Part shown: in pieces, positions 38,701 through 50,700 of the stretch
How positions within the stretch are numbered: the stretch's first letter is position 1
Layout of the letters: every line of letters begins with the position of its first letter
Origin: Patagioenas fasciata
Taxonomy: Eukaryota; Chordata; Aves; Columbiformes; Columbidae
Length of the DNA: 64,000 bases
Assembly (NCBI RefSeq): GCF_037038585.1
Contig: NC_092523.1
Span: forward strand, 1,927,001-1,991,000
Direction: 5' to 3'
The notes under the pieces: generated by a model
What the model was told of the DNA's origin: nothing
Database searches by the model: none
Seen by the model: only the letters and a program-made list of their open reading frames with translations
Position numbers and translations under genes: made by a program

Positions 38701-41700
38701 GCTGTCAAACGGGAAGGCCCTGGTTGCTTTGGTTCTTTTCCACCACTTGTTACGAGATTTCCTGCTCCCTCTCTGGCTCTTTCAAGTTCTGATCTTGTCT
38801 TGAATTTGGAAGGGTAAGACCTTCTTGTTGGGGTAAGACCTTCTCGTTGGGGTAAGACCTTCTCGTTGGGGTAAGACCTCCTCTTTGGGGTAAAACCTTC
38901 TAGTTGGGGTAAGACCCACTCATTGGGGTAAGACCACCCTCATTGGGGTAAGACCTCCTCTTTGGGGTAAAACCCCCTCGTTGGGGTGAGACCCGCTCAT
39001 TGGGGTAAGACCCCCCTCATTGGGGTAAGGTGTTCTCCTTGGGGTAAGACCTGCTCATTGGGGTAAGGTCTTCTCATTGGGGTACGACCCCCTCATTGGG
39101 GTAAGACCTGCTCGTTGGGGTAAGACCCCCTCGTTGGGGTAAGGCCTTCTTGTTGGGGTAAGACCCGCTCATTGGGGTAAGACCTGCTCGTTGGGGTAAG
39201 ACCCCCCTCACTGGGGTAAGGCCTTCTTGTTGGGGTAAGACCTGCTCGTTGGGGTAAGACCCCCTCATTGGGGTAAGGCCTTCTTGTTGGGGTAAGACCT
39301 GCTCATTGGGGTAAGACCTCCTCGTTGGGGTAAGACCTGCTCGTTGGGGTAAGAACCCCTCGTTGGGGTATTCAAATGAAAAGAATAGTTGCATCTTTCC
39401 CCTTTCTTTTGTTGAGGGATGGTCAGGGTTATTCAAAACAGCAGGATTATTTGGAGCAGACTTGCTAACAAACGTCAGCAGCCACAGCCCCCAAAAAACA
39501 GCAATGAAAAACAAAATAAAGAGGATAACAGACCAGGAAGGCTGGTACATGGCCTTGTATCACCTTGTCCACTGCTTGGAAGATGACACTGGAGAGCCCA
39601 GAACTGGATGGTGTTGTTTTGTGCAACAATTATATCTGGGAAGTGATAGTTATGCAACGTACTTAGCGCAGGGTGTTTACGTATCTTTTGCAATCCCTTT
39701 CGACACCAGGACTGTGCTTGTGTGTGATCTGGGACTCTTCAACGTGCCCTTCAACTCCTGTGCTCCACATCAACGTCTTCTCTAAAGCAGGAAGGATTTG
39801 AGAAACTCGGTGGAAAAATGATGATTTGGACAAACAGGACAATGGTTACACAAGGAAAAGAGGCAGGAAGGGACAAAGATGCTAAGAGTAGTTTCTCTTC
39901 AACCAAATGAGGAAAAAATGATGGTAGAGAGAACACCAGGAGAGAGCTCATTGTACCTGGGTAAGTGGTGAGGAACAAGAGGGTGAAAATACAAGAGTTT
40001 CAGTGCTGGACGCCAATCTTTGGATGTACTACGCCTTTATTTTAAATACAATTTGTGCTGCGTAGGCTTTCCTGGCAAAAATCCTCTGCAGCTCCAAAGA
40101 AAAGCATCGCATCCACTCAACGAGGAAGATGCTGAGCAACATCTACACCCTCTAAACCGGGCAAAACTGTTGCAATGGGTTTGCCCTTCCTACACCCAGT
40201 CACTGTGGCAAAATAAAAAGATCCTTTGGGGGATGGATAGTGCAGGGATAGTGTTGCATTCTTCTTTGTGAAGGGAGCCCTGGGAGGAGCAGGAGGGAAG
40301 AGGAATTTGCCCCCAGGGAGTGGAGAGATTCCAGACTGGGAGATAAAGGGTTGAGGAAGCCCCATGTGTAAATACAAACTGCTGTAAATGCACTAAACTC
40401 CCCCAAACTCACCTCCACAGCGTATTTACAGCGCCCAGAGAACAGGACACATTTCTGCAGCACAGTTCATTGAACACTCACTGCTGTATTAGTATCTCCT
40501 CATCTAATAACAGCACACACGAGTCTCACTAAGGGACCCAAACTGCGCTGAACAGCTCAGAAATCTGTGCACAAAAAAGGATTGATCGCGAAAATACACA
40601 TTAGAGTTTGCAGTGCAGCAAAGTGCTGGAACCACCTCAAAGGTCACCTTATAGCTGGGGACAGGTCCCCATCTTCTCCTCACCCCCAGCTGGCTCTGCT
40701 CCAGGGCTCCTTCAAGCTTTCTTACTTTAATTCAGATAGATAATGCTCCACACACTCAAAAGAGGGGTAAGACTAACAGTGTTATAGTTGGATTAATTTT
40801 TGTATGCTGTATCTGGGATGCTGTATCTGGGATGCTTTATCTGGGATGCTGAATCTAAGACGCTGTATCCAGGGTTCTTACCAAGTTTAGGAGAACATTA
40901 AGGTAGCAACCAACCTTGTAACCATAGAATCTTTGTATAAGCAGACCTTGTAACCATAGAATTCTTGTCTTTAGTAACCAAAACCTATTCTTAAAATTGA
41001 CATAGATTTATGATATATTCTTTAAAACAGGTAACTTAGAAATAACTGATAAGCATGCGAATGTTACTTAGCGTCACTTAGACAGACATAGGTGCGGAAT
41101 ATGCTAATGGTTGTCAAGAATAGTAATTAATACATATGTGACCAAATTGCATAAATAAGGTGTAGTTTGAATCAGCTGCTAGAAACCAGCTTTGGGTGTG
41201 AACCCCTGGTTTCCCAGCGCTGAAATAAAAGCACCGCATATAACTACGTCAGTGGTTATGTGGCTCATTTGTTAACAGCAGCAGCAGCAAAAACTCCTCT
41301 TTCTCACAATGTAAAGAGTTCCTTGCTTCACACAGCAACACCACATGGTTCCATTTTTGGTTTCCAACCTAATACTTTATACTAATGCTCCAAAGCAGCA
41401 TCTCTGAAGGAGCTGTAAGGAATCCCAAGGGACCAAACCCCCTGTGTCGCCCTGTCCCAGGGCCACGTCCCACCTCGGTCAGCCCGACGTTTTTCCTCTT
41501 GATGACGTTCTGTAAACAGTTGCTCAGCGTTCGGGTCAGCAGCAGGTTCGTAGATTTTCGGATCATATCATCGACTTCGGTGGAGCTGAAAAGGAGAATT
41601 GTAAAGAGAGATTTGGCAAAACGCTCGGCGGAAAGAATCATCACCCACTCTCCTCCCCAACCTTCTCCTGCCTTAAGCGTGATCATCCATGCACGGCTTA

Positions 41701-44700
41701 CAGGAGCTAAGATGCTAATGTATAGCAAAATACCAACCATTTAGGACTTTCTGTGTCTGTGTCTATAGGGAAGGGGGCCTAACAGGTGTTAATCTACATC
41801 CCTGAGCTTCTTCAGCTTCTTGCCCCTCAGCTCAGGAAAGAGATTGAAGTGCTGGAGCGGGTCCAGAGAAGAGCAACAAGACTGGGAAAGGGACTGGAAC
41901 ACAAGAGCTATGGGGAGAGGCTGAGGGAGCTGGGCTTGTTCAGTCTGGAGCAGAGGAGGCTTAGAGGTGAGCTCAGCACTCTCTAGAACGACCTGAAGGG
42001 CAGTTCTAGCCAGGGGGGATTGGGCTCTTCTCCCAGGCAGTCAGCAATAGGACAAGGGGGCAGGGGCTTCAACTCTGCCAGGGGCAATTGAGGCTGGAGA
42101 TGAGAAAGCAATTCTGTGCAGAGAGAGTGGTCAGCATTGGAATGGCTGCCCAGGGAGGTGCTGGACTCACCGGCCCTGGAGGTTTGTAAACTGAGATTGG
42201 CCATGGCACTTAGTGCCATGATCTGGTCAATGGGCTGGAGTTGGACCAAGGGTTGGACTGGATGAGCTCTGAGGGCTTTTCCAACCCAGTCCATTCTGGG
42301 ATTCTGTGATTCTCCTAGATGGGCTGGTCTAGGATGGGTTAGAACAACCCCAGCTCAGCACTAACCCCCTCAGCCAAGCCAGCACCCTGCACACAGCACC
42401 CGAGCTTTGCACATTCAGTACGCGAGAGAACAGGGATCAAAGACCTGTAATGGGGAAAAAATAAACAAATCAAACCCTAAAACACGCCCCCAACCTTCTC
42501 ATGGCTTTTGCTCTAAATACATCAGCCTGGAAGCTCTTGCAACGTGCTCATGGCCTTTTCTGTCTCTCCAAGGTGCAGAGCAGAAGGTGCAGCCGCCCCG
42601 TCCTAAAGGAGGCTTCTGGAAACCCAGCACAGGCTCCTTTGATCTGTCGCTGGCCCCACGTTAGCCCTGGCACCACGGTGCAGGGACAGGCAGCTGAGGG
42701 CAAAGACAATTTCCAACTGCAGGGCTAAGAGGCATTAACAACTTTAAGGCTCCCGGTAAATCAAGCGTGTGACCTTTTGCTCCTTCTCCTGTTTTACCTG
42801 AGGAATGGGCCAGATTACAAAGCAGGGACAGACACGAGAAACAAAAGTCAACCTTGCAGTTATCCCGCCACGCTGGTGTCTCCCAAATGTCTGTGCCTAG
42901 TTAACCTGGGAGCAGATGCACTGAGCCAAGCTCTGGTCCAGCACAGAATCCCAGCCTGGTTGGGTTGAAGGGACCTCTGGAGATCACCCAGTCCAACCCA
43001 CCTGCTCACGCAGGGTCACCAGAGCAGATCACACAGGCTCCTGTCCAGGCGGGTTTGAATGTCTCAGAGAAGGAGACTCCACAGCCTCTCTGAGCAGCCT
43101 GGGCCAGGCTCTGGCACCTCAAAGGAAAGAAGTTTCTCCTCGTGTTCAGATGAAACCTTCAGTCTGTGCCCATCCTGTTGCTGGGCACCACTGAACAGAG
43201 TCTGCTCCATCCTCTTGACACCCACCCTGAGATATTGATCAGATCCCTCTCAGCTTTTCCTCTCCAGCTGAACAGCCCCAGCTCTCTCAGCCTTTCCTTA
43301 TCACAAAGATGCTCCAGAGCCCTCAGCATCATCATCAGCGCCCAAAGCTCACGAAAGCAAGACTGAGCCTCCTCTGTGGGTCACAGCAGCATCCCCTGAC
43401 CCTGCGCACCCCCCGAGCACCGCGCATCCTTCACTCAACTCCATTTTTTAAGCTACTCAGGCCCTTCCTTGTGCTGCTGCATGAGAATCGCACCGAGAGC
43501 CCCCGAATTCCCGGGAGAAGCGGCAAATCTCGCTCCCCACTCCCATCTCCGAGCAAAGCCCTGCTCGGATTTCCGCCAGCCTGGGAAAGCCGTGTCTTGC
43601 TGCAGCTTTCCCAAGGCAAAGCCCAGCTGCACAACTCCCACGCCGCGCTCCCCAACACGCTTCTCGAATATCGCCTTTCCCCCGATGTTCGGAAATCCAC
43701 TTTCCCGAGCCAGACGCCTACCACAGGTTGACCGCTGCGTCCTTCCCAGTTGGACACAAGGGCCGGCAGCTCGGCAGGAACCAGCTCCTGGTAATGTCAA
43801 TTCAGTGCTATCAGCCCAAGTCCTAGTCTGGGTCTCTTCTAGATCGCCCCTGTGAGTTTATTTTCCTCCTGCTTAGCGGGGAAGCGACCATCAGGGTCAC
43901 ATCCCAGACAGACCCCTTGGAACCTTCTCGCAGGGTTTTACGTGAGGTCCAAGGTGATGCATTTGGGTGTTTTAAAGTGTTGGAATAGAGGATGAAGAAA
44001 CCAGCCGATGAATTTTCCTGGTCTTCATACTATGGGTAGGGCTCTCAAATAAGGTTTTACTTATAGATAAGTATATAGATATAGATATATAGTATATAGA
44101 TATGGTATATAGTATATAGATAAGTATTATAGATAACCAAAACCTACCATGAAGCCCCCCAGGCCCTTGACCATCCCCCAGGAAGAACTGTCCCCAGTCC
44201 CCTCCACCGTACAACGGCACAAGTAAATACAGTGAGTACAATCCAATCTAACCCTGTGCCGATCTACAGATGGTAAAAAGGAGATGTAAAGCGCAGGGGG
44301 GTACAAAGGGACCCCGTGACACTGGGGGCAGCGGCATGGAAAGCAGACAAGGGGCTGGGGAGCAGAAAGGGTTGGACCCATGTGTAGGGAGCAACCAATA
44401 CACAAAGCTGCCTCTTCGTACAAGCACTGTGCTACTTTGGGGGTTTTCCATGGGAAATCCAAAAACGCCCATCCCAGAGGACGCTGGATGTGCAGAACGG
44501 TTGAGGTTGGAAGCGGAGCCGGTGGTTGGAGCTTCCAGCATCGGCTGGGACCAAGAAAACACAGGTGAGAAAACACCACGGGGGTTTGGATGCAATGTTG
44601 GTTTTTCTCACTGAACCAACACGGCAATCAAACAGGTCCTGCTGGAAAAGCTCGGGTGTTTTAGTTCAAACATCAACCTGTTGATATCTGAACTCTGCCT

Positions 44701-47700
44701 GGTGCCGATGGCACAAGGTGGCCTTATCACCAACTGCTTTGCAAACCTATGGTTTGCTTCTATCGCTCCCTTCGGCTGCGGGAACATCTCAACCATGGGA
44801 GCCTCCAGGGCTTAACAATCCTGCTTAGCACTTCCATGTGGCTTTTACTTCTTCAAAGCACTTCTAACTGAGCTTTCGTTGCATACAAGCACCATTTGCA
44901 AAGGTTTCCCACCCTCACGTTGTTTGTTGGCGGCACAAGGCAGGAAATCAGGTTGTAACTTTAGTTGCATGGTGGGTCAAGCCACCTGGCAACCCCTGTG
45001 GTTGGGGTCAACCAGAGCAGAAGGATCTGTGACATCTCCGGTGAGGTCCAAGGGAAGAAACAGGAAGCATTCCTTGGGAAAAACAAATAAGAGGAGATAT
45101 TGGACCATGACCCCCAAATCATGGTACCAGTCAGTTGTGCGACGCCAACTCTTGACCGTGTAGTAGATGTTGGGTCTCAGTTCAACAGACGGGTCAGATC
45201 TCCATTCTCAACGTACACAAAGAGAACAAAACCCCCAGATGAATGATATTGTCCATATGGGCTCCTCGCTACCTACGTCTGACGTCAATTTGATCCGTCA
45301 GCCTCACACTGGTAGACATTGGTAGCGGTGGAGTTGTTACTCACCCTACACACTCCGTCTACAACCACAGAGCACTAGTAAGACAGGAGCAGGAGCCATC
45401 ACAGAACCCACATTTACCTCCTCTCTCCTCAAGCTGATTTCCAAAGGTCCTCCCTGACTTAGTTATTCAAGCCTCTATTTTTATTGTATTACATTTTTAA
45501 TAACTTTACGTACTGACGTTATTTTCAGCACTTGAAAAATCGTATCCCAAGTTCTTTCAGGCCTGGCGCTTTGTTTGAAAAACACCCCAAACCAAACAAA
45601 GTCCTGGTGGGTTAGAGCTGACACCCCATCCTCCCACCCGCTGGTTTCCAAAGATATTCCCTACCCTTCAAATGGGAAATTCCCCTGGAACCGGCTGAAA
45701 TCTTCCAGTGAGCGGAGACTTTCCAAGACATCTCTTCAATGAACTCAAATACACGCATTTAACAACAGAACTGCTGACAATATAGAGGAGGATTTCTTTC
45801 TATTAAGTAAATTAATAGAGCCATACTAAGAAAAAATAGAAGCCCTATAAGTGCACGCTGAGCTCCGAATTTTCTTCGGATACTTGACAAGCACAATAAC
45901 TTTCACAAGAACATCAATATAAAGAACGCTCCCATCCAACTAATACCAGGAGCTGGTTTAAAAAATTAATGAGATCAAACTAAAACCCAGGCTGCATTTT
46001 GTGCCATGGGCTCTGCTCCTCAGGAGCGTTGCAGGGACCCGTGTGGGTTAATGACAGCTGATGGCCGTATCCCATGGCAGTAGTCGTGACCTCCAGGCCT
46101 GCGGTGACTGACGGGCTGACCCCCATCACTCCGGGGTGCGTGGTAAATGACAACCCAAGGAGAGAAAGAAAGAGAGGAGAGAAAGAAAACTTGCTGCCGG
46201 CTTTGTAGCCCAGCTTCCTAATAAAACCTAATTCAAGCTGTCAGGGTGAAATGAAGAAAGTGTCAACAGGGGTTTTCAGAGAAATATGCCAAATGTTTGG
46301 CTCGAAAAGGCAAGAGCTCGGCTCCCTTCCCCCAGCCCAAAAGCGCTCCTTGAAAAGGGCTGGGAAATGCAATGTCGAAAGGAATGTTAATAACGTGTCC
46401 GAGGGGACCCCTGAGGAGGGACCCAAGGGGACACTTTTCTTCCCTCCTCTGACAAACCCAATCATCTCCATAATGGTGAAGAGCGCAAAACTCGCAAGGG
46501 AAGTGCCAGCGGTGGGGTGCGGTGAAACCAGCGTCCGTGTGAAACGGGCCCGTTCTGGCGGCTTTGGAAAGCGAGACGCTTCATGGTGACCCCCGGGTTA
46601 AGAGCTCCGGGAGCCACCAAAGAGAACAACCTGCCGCCGGTGAAAGGTCGAGATTAACCGCGGGGTGAGAAACGCCCTGCGCTTCCACGTCACCCAACGA
46701 GCCGCCACGTCCTCCGGCAGACCATGGAGAGAAAAGTGTCTCCCACATCACTATCCTGCACACAAAGGATGAGAATTAAAACCCCAAAGAGCCTTTCGCA
46801 GGCACTGAAACATCTGGTGGGTCCCAAAAATATTGTGCCAGCTCCACAGCAGCACCGGGGCAATGTCCAGGGCCAGGACGTGAAGTCCAGCACAGTCCAA
46901 CCTCTCACTAGCATGGTGCTGCAAAGAGAGGGGAGGAAGGATCCTCCTTCCAGTAAAAAGCTTGTTATTCATTTATATACTTCCACATTACTGGGTGCAA
47001 AAAGAAAGCACCAACTTGGCGTTTCTGGCTAATCCAGTTGTCTTCCGATCTCACACGCATGTGGAAAACACGCACCAAGGCACCTTGGGATGGAGAAGGG
47101 AGGGTGAACACATGGAATATTTTGGAGGCTTTAAAGAAAAAAAATCAGATTATTTGTATTGAAACTCCCAAAGGGAAGGAAGAAAAACAAAACCGCCTAA
47201 ACCAGCAGCCAAAACTCATTAACGCACAGGGCAAATCAACACTTCCAAGAGTTTTCCTGCCAACGTGACCCTTGAGGGCCAGCCCTGGGAGGCCACGTGG
47301 AGCCTGTAGATGTTCTGCTCAATGCCGAGCGGACACCGCTGTCTTTCTTGAGACGACCACATTCATCTATTTAGTACAAACGGCTCAGAAACATCTTGGA
47401 GGAAACAGCCCCCTCGCTTTTTATACATCTCGCAGGGTTCTGGGCCATCTTTCCCTATAGGAGACAGCAAGCTTTGAGGACTTGGTGAGTACATGAAGGA
47501 TGCCACCGCTCCGAGGAGCCACCTCCAGCCTGGGCAGGGAATGCCCAAGAGGTTGAGCAGCATGAAGGGTTGAGGAAGAGAGTTTATATTTTAATCCCAT
47601 TGAGATCTTGCAGACAAAACCTCCACACCACGTTCACCCCCTACCTCAGATGAAGGTCTTCCGAAAACTTCAGACAGGCGTAGATGAATTCCTTAATCTG

Positions 47701-50700
47701 ACTGTAAACTTTAGGCACAAACTCAGAAAAAGGGAACTTCTTTGGAAACGGCTGCTGTAAGAGACAGGAGAGAACTCAAGTCGAAAAGCAGATATTTAAC
47801 AGGAGTGACGACCGCTTTCCAGCAACGTGTTCCAAGCAGTCAGATTAATTCTAGTGTTTAGCTAAGTCCAGCAAGGCAACAACACGCCAGCATTTATTGT
47901 ATATTATATAAACACTTCAGCCAAGTGAAAGACCAGATAATCACTTACAAATGGCACACGGGTGCATAAGGGATTTGGAGTCTGAAAGGGCTGGAAGGGA
48001 ACTCGCAGCTGGGAGGGAGCGGGCAGCACAACGCGACCCTCGTCCCCCCTCCCAATTCCCTAACGCATAGAAAAACAAGGAAAAAACCCATTGGAGAACT
48101 TGCAGGCTTTAATCTCCCACCATGCACAAGGTGTTTCGCTCAGTCCCCTCCTGCAGTTGCTGCCCAAGGTGAGCACTTGCTCACAGCACCAAAAGCCAAG
48201 AGGAAACAGATGTTCCCAACCAAAAGGACTCCAAGTAGCTTTTTACCCATAGCACACACATGGCTGGGGTGGTGCGGAGCGTAACAGCAAGAAGCTGGAC
48301 CCCAGGATGTAGTTTTGGGGAAGGACGCGGACTTTCTGAAATCTAAACACTTGCCTTGGATGGAAAACCCTCCCAGCTTTAATTACGTTCACCAGGCTTG
48401 GAGCTCGCTGGCTGCCAGATGTGGAGCGCAAGGCCAAGGAGCCTTTCAAGGGACACTGGCTGGGGTGAAATTTGGCTACACTCAGGTTTTGCAAGCACAC
48501 ACTTCCACGAAAGCCAAGATACACCACTTTCATGGGTTTTCTGCTTTTAAATACGAGATTCAAACAAATAAAGATCACAACATGGGAATAGAACAGCAAT
48601 GGCACTGCAAGCACTGTTCAGCTGCAATGTACGCCGCGATCTGAACACAGAACGGGTGAGCTATTGCTATACGCACTTTCCTCATCCACACCAGGGGAAA
48701 TGTAACACATGCAAAGGGTATTTGTGCATTTGTTCTTTTCCCTTGTTTTGCTTTTTTTGCTGCTTATTTGTTTTGGGGGGGTTTCTTTGGTTTTTACTAT
48801 TATTATTATTGTATTTTTTGGACTCTTTCATTTGCAGTCCCAACACCACTAACAAGAGCGCGGGGTTTTCGTCCCCATCTCAAAGTTACCTTCTCGAGCT
48901 CTGCATCCTGGAAGGGGAACTGTCCAACTATTTTCTTATAAACCTCTTCATTTGTGACCGGGATGGGACTGTAGTTATCCGAATCGAGTATATTTCTACA
49001 AAAAGAAAAGACAAGTTAGAAAGGCAGCTTGGTGACAACAGCTCCGCAGACTCACTGCTCGGTCAGGAACCTCTTGGGAAGTAGGTGCATCAAGTGTCAG
49101 TGTGAAACCACAACCTCATCCGTCTGTGATATAAAACCTCTGATCCGCACTGATTTATTGCATAGATCCCACCTAAACCGGATCCTCATAACTGTATTTA
49201 AATGGGTTCAGCCTGGTCCAAGGACACCCCAGGCTGGACCTTACTGTTGCCCAAAATTTAAACATGAGCTCGCTACTAATCTCTCAAAAGACGATATTTA
49301 TGGGATAAAACTACTCCGTAAGGTCCATCTCATGAGTTTACATAAAGAGCTTCTCACCTGAAGACTCCCGACCACTTTTTGAGCAGGGTTTCGCTGTACT
49401 GGTCTTGGATCTCCAGGAGCATGTCAAAGAGCTGGTTCACCGGGAAGCCGTATCCCTGCAGCGAGGTGGGGAAAGAGCACGACTGAGAGAAGAAAGCATC
49501 ACCAGCAGGTAGCTGACGATTATTTCATCTATTTAATAGGGAGAATTTGGGTAAATTCTTCCAAGTTGGCACCACAGAGGTGTACGGTGCTGGTGGAAGG
49601 ACTTAGGCAGAGATTTACTGAGGTGGTAGCTATTAAGCCTGGCCTAGATGCAGGCAGGACACACAAGGGCTTGGCAAGGCGGTCAAGGCTCGGTCCTTGC
49701 CTGCAGGCTGGTCAGTCAATGTGCAGAATCAATAAGGGTTTCACAATTAATGCAGCACAACATGCAAATGGAAGCTGGGCTGCCGTTTAGCTCTGCTGAC
49801 GGACACCAGCGCGAGCAAGGTAAGGAGCTGCGGTCACCCACCTGGAGCGTGTCTGCGAACAGCACGATGAGGTTCTTCAAGTCTAACACCAGGCTCGGGT
49901 CCGAGCAGTACGACTGCAAAGAAGAGGGGAAATTAAACCATGGGTTTAACTGCAGCACGTGGGAAAAACATTGCCCTCCTGCCTTATCGCTTGAGTGATA
50001 ATAAATACATAGGCACGCCGTACGGTCTTATGATCAGCAGCTTTTATCCTGCAGCCCATGCCCTAATGTTGCGCAGGGCAAGGGAGGGCAGGCTGATAAG
50101 GGTATCTCTCCCCGTAGCGCATTGCTCTTGAGGCTCTCCAGGATGAATGCGGATTTCGGGCGCTCTAGAGATACCTGAAGTGTCTCTAAGATTAGCCAGG
50201 AGCTGCTGGGGAATGAGAGGAGACGAAACAAATCAGCGTCGGTCACAGCGGGACGACGGCAGCGCCTCTCCTTCAATATTTAGTGTCTGACGGTAACGAA
50301 GCATCGAGGCATCCCCGAGCACAGGTTGCACTGCTAAGTGGCTCAGGCTGAGAGAAAAACACCACACGCCTATATTTCAGTAATATTAATGGTCAGAGCT
50401 ACAACACGAGTATTTATGGAGGGTCAGGATGCTGCTTGAAACCCTCAAGACGCGACTCAGGGCAGTGACAGCAATGGTTGTCCCCCCAGGGCCACCCCAC
50501 GTCACACACGGGCTCCTCTGGACACAGCAGACAGCCTCTCCATGCTGAAATATGTAACGTTTCAGACAGAGTTTTACCAAATATAGAATCAGCGATCATA
50601 AGCTGGAAAGAGAAACAGATTTAAAGCTCACTGGAAACTCAAGGAGGAACGACTCCATTAATCAACGGGAAAGACTGGAAGAGACACATTTTCCATTTCG

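Larger units (their letters stand above)
37123..41473 (-). other. EXOC6B intron, 4.4 kb
   Basis: It contains a degraded CR1 piece at 38120-38395, the 19-bp minisatellite at 38813-39370 and the solitary LTR at 40780-41272. The segments 37123-38119 and 39371-40779 show nothing identifiable. Confidence 0.85.
41586..47644 (-). other. EXOC6B intron, 6.1 kb
   Basis: It contains CR1 copies at 41822-42313 (plus) and 42942-43345 (minus), and a TA-rich simple repeat near 44060-44135. A moderately CpG-rich stretch occurs at 46490-46700. The segments 43346-44059 and 44136-47644 otherwise show nothing recognised. Confidence 0.85.

Noticed and set aside
39074..39550. Minus-strand 158-codon frame with repeating [15 protein letters not shown] peptide
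   Set aside because: It is a read-through of the 19-bp minisatellite plus random flank.
43370..43860. Overlapping open frames on both strands in GC-rich sequence
   Set aside because: No homology was recognised, no splice structure fits, and GC richness alone lengthens frames.
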